Source of the DNA: Cornus controversa
Taxonomy: Eukaryota > Streptophyta > Magnoliopsida > Cornales > Cornaceae
DNA: 64,000 nucleotides
Direction of reading: 5' to 3'
Assembly (NCBI GenBank): GCA_026545225.1
Contig: CM048846.1
Coordinates: 19,882,501-19,946,500 of the forward strand
Shown in pieces: positions 58,090 through 64,000 of the stretch. The translations under genes and the position numbers were made by a program. The notes below the pieces were generated by a model that ran no database searches, had not been told where the DNA came from, and worked only from the letters and a program-made list of their open reading frames with translations. Every line of letters starts with the position of its first letter. Position 1 is the first letter of the stretch.

Positions 58090-58715
58090 GTTGTCAACAA
58101 CTTGCTATGATCACCATATTCCTTTCCTGAAAGGAAGCTTCTATTAATCTCATTTCTGTGAATCTTAGTTGCTCCTCGGATAGAGTGATGACAGTATATT
58201 TGCATCTAATACGTTTCATAACTTCAATAACTAAACTTCCTCAACCACACCCAATCTCAAAACTTTCATTCTCCTTACCAATTCTTGCCTAGATTGGTCA
58301 GGTAGAGTGCAAATAAAATCATTTTACTAAGAAATTTGCATGAAAAATGATCATTTCACATTTCTCAACATCTCAAATTAATTCTCCTTCATTTCAAGGC
58401 TAAAGGTATAACAATTCTTATTTTTGAAGCACAATTGAATCATCATGCAAATAAAAATTTTGAACCACAATTTCATGTAAGCATTTACACAGATGGATAC
58501 TTATGGTTATAAACATCGGCCAAGTACTTCTCCGAACTTACTAAAAGAAAGCAAATATCAATCGATGGGTTGATATTGAATGCCAGGTCATAACGAAATA
58601 GATTTTCTCAGGATCTTGGGTAAAAGTATTATGTCTTGAAACATGCTGGAGAAAATACTTTGCTAATATAATTCCAGATATGAAAAACAATGGTGTCCAC
58701 CAGCCCCTAAAGCCA
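58090..58715 (-). pseudogene. Cyclopropane fatty acid synthase gene fragment
   Basis: Two exon-like pieces on the minus strand. 58715-58570 reads GFRGWWTPLFFISGIILAKY, FLQHVSRHNTFTQ, then frameshifts into a frame with RYDL, matching the conserved start of the methyltransferase domain of plant cyclopropane synthases (GWWTPLFFTAG..SAKYF..HVSRQNTLTQARRNIS..YDL). 58290-58130 reads FEIGCG, stop, GSLVIEVMKRIRCKYTVITL and SEEQLRFTEM, matching the S-adenosylmethionine-binding region, where the conserved Trp of IGCGWG is a stop codon (TGA). The family transfers a methylene group to unsaturated fatty acyl chains. Only these internal pieces remain. It is a dead fragment between two CACTA-type ends. Confidence 0.75.
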
Positions 58716-58902
58716 AAACAGGATGGAAAATCAAGTACTGAAATTAATAAGATCATTGAAAGTCACAAACTCGCATGGTATTATAGCTAGTTAAAATTAA
58801 TATATACCTTTTCCAATTAGACCATGAGACAGAATTTCTTAAATCTCTTTTGGCAATAAAAATATGTAGAAAAGAATTCAAGAAGGCAGACAAGTGTGTG
58901 AA

Positions 58903-59170
58903 CACTACAAGATTTTTGGGTTTTAACGACGGGCTTTTTACGACGGGCCCGTCAAGTCCGTCGTAAAAAGTATATTTAACGATGGGCTCGTGTAGCCTGC
59001 CCTAGAAAGCTTATTTTCTAAGGCGGTCATTCATAACCCGCCGTAGAAAATCCTTTCTACGACGAGCTAGGTGTGCCCGCCATAAAAAGATACTATCCAT
59101 GACGGGCCTAAACCGTAGTGGAAAGTTTATTATCTATGACGGGCCAAGCCCGTAGTGGAAAGATTGAATT
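58903..59170 (+). mobile_element. CACTA-type transposon left end, second
   Basis: CACTACAAGATTTTTGGGTT, followed by at least eight copies of ACGACGGGC or close variants in both orientations (58926-59155), a classic subterminal array. The orientation is the same as the end at 56842. No complementary right end is seen up to 64000. Confidence 0.75.
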
Positions 59171-59204
59171 TTTTAGCCCCAATTCGTGCTATGTAATTCT
59201 CACT

Positions 59205-59335
59205 CCCGCGCAAAACCCAAACCCCCAAATCTCTACAACCCTCTGTGACTCTCGTGCAGAACCCAAACCCCCAAATCTCTACAACCCTCTCTGACTCTCG
59301 TGCACAACCCAAACCCCCAAATCTCTAACTCTCTC
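59205..59335. repeat. ~52-bp tandem repeat behind second CACTA end
   Basis: Three units of ACCCAAACCCCCAAATCTCT, ACAACCCTCT-TGACTCTCGTGCA. Confidence 0.8.
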
Positions 59336-59601
59336 TAGATCAAAGCTCAGCTAAACTCGGCCTGAACCTCTCATCGACATCATTCTCTTGCTTCGTTGAA
59401 CAAGCTTGAGGCAAAGCTCCGTGGAAGCAACAAAAACCACAATTTCTCCACCTTGAAGCAATCTCTGAGCCCCTTCATTCGGAAAGATTCCTATCTTTGT
59501 GTTTTTACTCTAATTCATCCAGCATTTGTGATGGTTTCAGTTTCTTTAATTTTCTTCATCCTTTGTATTTATATATTAATTTGTTATACGAATACCTTAG
59601 T

Positions 59602-59649
<48 letters not shown>

Positions 59650-59652
59650 TTT

Positions 59653-59922
59653 CGGCAGACGAAGTTCTTCCCGGCCGACGATGTCAAGAAGCCCCTTCTG
59701 AACAAGCACAAAGCTCTCTCTCACTATATATATATATATATTCATTTTGTATTTGATATTTGATTTATAGGTGTTAACTGATTTCTTCTCTTTCTATATT
59801 GTTTTCTCTTTTTAGGGCTAATATTAGCCTGGGTACAGTGCTGATTATCCTGGCTGGGAGGTTCAAGGGGAAGAGAGTTTTGTTTTTGAAACAGCTTGCA
59901 TCTGGGTTACTCCTAGTTACTG
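59653..59922 (+). pseudogene. Ribosomal protein eL6 (RPL6) gene fragment
   Basis: First piece (59653-59714) reads RQTKFFPADDVKKPLLNKHK. Second piece (59816-59922) reads [20 protein letters not shown] and [14 protein letters not shown]. Both match neighbouring parts of plant 60S ribosomal protein L6 (PADDVKKPL.NK..., then [31 protein letters not shown]). The second piece has a proper acceptor (TTTTTAG) and donor (ACTG|GTCAG), so it is a genomic copy with introns, not a retrocopy. The few residues between the pieces in the family (KPTKLRAS) are missing. The N-terminal exons and everything after LLLVTG are absent. It is a truncated fragment near a CACTA-type end. Confidence 0.85.
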
Positions 59923-60157
59923 GTCAGATTTTTTTGTTTCTTATATGCTATATTTATCAGATTAAGTTTGTTGCTATCCGAGACACATTTCAAAGTAAAT
60001 TTTAAAATCACACAATAAAATCTTATAACCATTAAAAGTATGTTCTTGTCCTATTGTTTCCTACAACGGTTTCTTTTACTTTTTCGGTAAGGTGTGGGTG
60101 TGGTTTCTGTGGTTGGGGGCTCAATGAATGAAGGAGCAACAAACCTATCCTGAAACC

Positions 60158-60520
60158 TTAGTATTTTCTACCTGTATCACTGTGGTGCATCACAATGGTT
60201 TGCATTCTTAGGCCTGTAATGAATGTGGATCCTTTATTTGCTCTTATGTAATGAAGAAAGAGATTGTTTTGGTGTATTGGAGGTTGAATGGTCAATGTGT
60301 ATATATATATACAAGTATGATTCAAGTATGACTGGGCAGTAGCATAGCTTAACCAACAATCAGGAGGGGCACGTTGCAATACTCTGTTAGCCACTTTAGG
60401 AGCATCTAACACTGAACTTTTATGAGAAGGCGCAATAGGTTTTTGGAATTTCAGATTGTAGCTTTTTAGGTCAATGTACAAGAATCCAAATGATGACTTG
60501 TTTATAGCTGAAGTAATCAT
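60158..60520 (-). other. Unrecognised 120-aa ORF
   Basis: Minus-strand frame with a protein-like segment SSFGFLYIDLKSYNLKFQKP and LDAPKVANRVLQRAPPDCWL. The remainder, around a (TA)n run at 60300, is low complexity. I do not recognise it. It may be another gene fragment or chance. Confidence 0.25.
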
Positions 60521-60829
60521 CTAAGAATGTGATTTTTATATAAATTTAGAGAATCCCAATTATCTTACCAGTTGTATATGGTCTTTGGAGGCTATTGGCT
60601 CTGCTTGAAAGGTAAAAGGAGCTATTACAGTAAAATTCAGGGAAGAACACACTAAAATAGTTGGGTAGAAATTTGGGGCTTTTTGCTTGATTTAAGGTAT
60701 GTGTAATTAATCTTCAATAGCTTTGATTGTGTGGGAATATTAAGTGATTTTGATGTTTAAATTGATTGCAAGATTAGTAAGTAGACATTCTACCCTCAAT
60801 TGATTTTTTTTTTGTAAGGAGCTTGGTTT

Positions 60830-61345
60830 AATTGGTTTGATAACATGAAAATATGGTCTTTTAGCTTCCATTTGAAATTTGTTTCATGCAATTTGCCTTT
60901 GAGATGAGGTAGATATGAATTTTTGAAATGGGAAGCTTGCTGCTGGAAATGTCATTTTTTGAAAACAGAATTGGTCTGCCTTCTTTGTTAAAACTGATTT
61001 GATCCACAAGGTATCTCATGAAACAAAAATTACAGCATGAAATTTTAGCCTTTTGGCTTCATTTTGGGCTTCGGTTTCATGTCATTTCAATTAGTATTCT
61101 ATTTTTGGTGAAATTTTGAAGATAACATGTTCTTGTTGGAAAACTGGTTTTGAAAACAGAATTTTGCTACTGTTTTGTTCAAAAACGGACCTGAATTATT
61201 TTTCTCTTTATGAAAGTGAGTAGATGGTATGAAAATAGTCTCTTAGCTTTAAATGGGCTTTGGTTTCATGCAATTTCATTTTTAAATGATTTTTCTATGA
61301 ATTTTTGAAGTTGGGAGCTTCAGGCTGAAAATTCATTTCTGGGCA
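60830..61345. repeat. Diverged tandem repeat, ~180-bp unit
   Basis: Blocks with CTTTTAGCTTC, GGGCTTTGGTTTCATG, CAATTTCATTT, ATGAATTTTTGAA, GGGAGCTT and TTGAAAACAGAATT recur about three times (around 60850, 61040 and 61240). Confidence 0.6.
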
Positions 61346-61361
61346 GAATGTTTATGTTTAT

Positions 61362-62083
61362 GGTTCATTGGTTGTTGAACCAAAATCCCAACTCCCCATG
61401 AGGTTTAGTGATCCAAATATAGTTGCATACATAGAATTATTTAAAGGTCTTATCTCTAATGTTGATATAAAAGGTGTTCCAAGGCCTGTGTTTATGAGAC
61501 AGACATGTATGTAGTCCAGGGGAGGAACATGTGTGATCTCCTTATACAGTATAGTGGATGAATTAACCACTATGATTATGTCCCAGAAATTAACTCTGAG
61601 GTGCAAATCAAACTTTGGTAATATATTTTCAGCATCATAGTTACCATACATGAACCTTGCCCTTATCAAATATTTATTACCTCTTCCTTTTGCAAGTCTT
61701 ATAGTGTAGCAATTTCTGGTCCCTTGAGGAAAGTTTCTAACATACAAGAACTGCTATTCAAGTGTGTCAGCATTAAACTCAGAGGATACAGATTTGCTTA
61801 CACCAGTATCTACATAACCTGCATCTGATCTATAATATATTCCTATTGTTCTATCTATGTAGTTGGAATCTGTAGGTATTCCACAATCTATGCTTATGAA
61901 ACCTAACACACACACATATATAGAGAGAGATAGATTAGCTATATGTTTAGTGTAACAACAGTATACTGATTATAATGATATTTCAAGAAAGTGTTTGCAA
62001 ACCTGAAGGGGCTGTGCATGAACCACAACTACAAGGGCAAAGCTCCCTAGAAATGCAAAGAGGAGGAATTTTGATATGCTCAT
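61362..62083 (-). pseudogene. Malectin-like receptor kinase N-terminal fragment
   Basis: Exon 1 (62083-62003) encodes MSISKFLLFAFLGSFALVVV plus VHAQPLQ, a typical signal peptide, ending CAG|GTTTGC. Exon 2 (from 61902 after a TTAG acceptor) encodes GFISIDCG, YIDRTIGIYY, NFPQGTRNCYTIRLAKGRGN and HVPPLDYIHVCLINTG, ending SWDFGSTTNEP, the hallmark of the malectin-like ectodomain of plant LRR receptor kinases. An in-frame stop (TAG, 61756-61754) sits before the RNCYT part, and the exon junction as read is out of frame by one base. The LRR, transmembrane and kinase exons are missing. In the family such receptors act at the plasma membrane. This copy is dead. Confidence 0.85.
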
Positions 62084-63766
62084 CACTCTATTCACATTCT
62101 TCATGCAAAATAGTCGTAGGATGTTTCATCTTATACACTCCTACATATATATGTATGCCAATAAGCTGCATGTTTTGATTTTTATAATGGGTTAAAATCT
62201 CTGACCTACTCTGTCAATCCTTCTGTTACAATGAACATGTTGTAGATAAAAGTTTGTCAATGGGGTATACAAGTCAACAAATTAGTTGTATATATGTATG
62301 AACATATACATATATGCTTATAATTCTATAATTTTGTGCCTTTGTCAAGATTCTGCAGATCATTCAAAAGTAGACTTCACTCTCTTTTTTAAATAGTATT
62401 TCATTATATATGGAACATGCAAGTGAGTTAATTTAGGCACCTTCATAGGAAGGAATTTGGCTGCTCTGATATTAAAGAAAGCACAGGAATGTCAAATGAT
62501 GTGGTTGGTGATGGGAAGAATGGGTCAACAGTAGGAATTTTGCTCCTCTTACATACGATACCTAATAAATTATTGGGAAATGTTAAACTTCATGAAATTA
62601 TTTCAAGGGCCTTAATCTGGACAAAGTACCACTTGATTAAAGAAACTCAAATATCCAGCCACATCAAGAAGTTTTTAGTCATTTACTTTTTTTATTGACA
62701 GCTAGGATCTGAGTTCTACTAAAGAATTATAGAGCACACAATATGGAAAAAATATTCTTGGACAGGTGAGAGAGAGCCAAGAAGTCCTTCACTTTGCTGC
62801 CCCCTTTCATACTGGTCATGTGTTTTTTTCTTTTTAATGGCCTACACAATATATATATAAAGACTGACTTGAGCAAATATTCCTCACAGACTTGGTAAAA
62901 AAATGTTCATCTCAGCAAAGAATTGGATAGTTGCTCTCCTTTGGTATCGTTGTTTAAGCGCAAATCAATTTGTTTGAACTCTTTAAAGTTTGTTGAACCC
63001 TTACGAACAGGAAAACTTATTGATCTGAGTTTGGGTCAGTTAATTGGTGGGTTGAAAACTGCCTTCCATTTTCCAGATCTGTCATAAGATTATTTATTGT
63101 CCTTTTTATATCAATTTTGATTCAGGGGAAGCAGCACATCCAAAGAGCTCAATCACTCCAGTTTACAACTGATAATAGTAAAATTTTGTAGAACACTAAA
63201 ACATATCTAGGGGGAAATGTAAGAGAAATAGAAGATGATTACCAAAAACAAAAAACAAAAAAAAAATAGAGAGAGAGAGAGAGAAATAAGGACTCATTTT
63301 CTCAAGACATTAGTCACAGGATTATATTGGTGTATGATTAAATAAGGACTCATTTTCTGACTGTAAGTACTTGTTTAGCTTAAACAACATAATTACTTTT
63401 GTATGATAAACTTTGTTCATTTCCAGATTGCAGGTTTTAACCACCTCCTTTTCTGGAAAATTTCAACATTCCACTTCACTAAATATTAAGCATCTCAATG
63501 TATTGAATTGGTGAAAATATCTTTTCTTTTTCACTACAGGGTATGTTTGAGGAGCTATTCCTTACTATGTCTGGGCACTCGCAATGAATCCAAAGGCAGA
63601 TAATTCCTAGCAGCATTTGAGAATTTCTTTGAGGTATATTGATCGAAAAATGAGTACTCTTCTATTAATCTTCATGCAATTTAATTACAACTAGTATCAA
63701 TACAATCCTTTCCAAATTATGAACATAAGTTGACCAACGTAGCTGCAACACTTATCTTGGATACTA
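62084..63766. other. Intergenic stretch, no supported gene
   Basis: This would be the upstream region of the receptor-kinase fragment. A (GA)n run lies at 63268-63285. A frame at 62489-62698 has no recognised domain. Confidence 0.4.
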
Positions 63767-64000
63767 TCATTTCTTAGTAGGCTTGCACGACTTCACATAT
63801 TTGTAGGTATCATTTTCCCTATCAATATAAGTTAGGCATATAATATATTGAAATATGATAGCATTAACAGAGATCTTTTTCAGCGTAGATCCAAAAGCAG
63901 TCTCTGATATTTTCTCTTCATGTATTTTTGGTTTATATAGTTTCATGATAAATACTATGAGTGAGAGGCACCATTTTTGTTTAGCTTGTTTGATTCTCAA
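63767..64000 (-). other. Unrecognised ORF running off the window
   Basis: A 77-aa minus-strand frame still open at the window edge, containing MKLYKPKIHEEKISETAFGS and ENDTYKYVKSCKPTKK at its end. It is rich in Lys and Ile. No family recognised; it could be the end of a larger ORF. Confidence 0.25.

Noticed and set aside
56842-58912. A complete CACTA element from 56842 to 58903
   Set aside because: Both CACTACAAGA termini have the same orientation; a complete element needs the second end inverted.

Overview
The window looks like nuclear DNA of a dicot-type flowering plant. It is AT-rich, full of (TA)n microsatellites, nested LTR retrotransposons, hAT and CACTA ends, and a decayed piece of nuclear rDNA. 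Intact host genes are rare. I could not run searches, so family names come from motifs read by eye and species is not assigned.

Host genes: the only intact, gene-like ORFs are two paralogous intronless genes, 5706-6374 (222 aa) and 42589-43626 (345 aa). Both have the same TATA box, the same GA-rich leader and a C-terminal domain resembling a plant cystatin, behind an N-terminal half built of short tandem peptide repeats that has expanded differently in each copy. They lie in a segmental duplication: copy A about 3230-6470, a gene-less broken copy B (6480-7242 plus about 9140-9330), and copy C about 32010-43640. The space between B and C is almost entirely transposable elements.

Elements, left to right: a LINE relic (7243-9110) carrying a complete 661-bp TRIM (7342-8002, target duplication AGGAG); a non-autonomous LTR element (10163-15201, target duplication GTTAT, LTRs differing at two positions) with a long 95-bp tandem array; a scrambled 18S/26S rDNA mosaic (about 16185-16890); a 13.7-kb Ty3/gypsy Tat-like element on the minus strand (17964-31690, target duplication CATAT) that holds decayed gag-pol, an antisense extra ORF and three nested LTR insertions. 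Copy C is itself interrupted by hAT-type elements (32786-33407, 33820-38981, 41702-42406).

Right part: after the second cystatin-like gene come LTR-derived repeats, then a second Tat-like element (46756-55365, minus) inserted in an older solo LTR (46184-56084). This element shares terminal motifs and the 95-bp-type array with the non-autonomous element at 10163, so it is a plausible relative of its autonomous partner. From 56842 on there are two CACTA-type left ends (56842, 58903), close to broken fragments of three unrelated host genes: a cyclopropane fatty acid synthase, ribosomal protein eL6 and a malectin-domain receptor kinase. This arrangement suggests gene-fragment capture (Pack-CACTA) or a gene-debris region.
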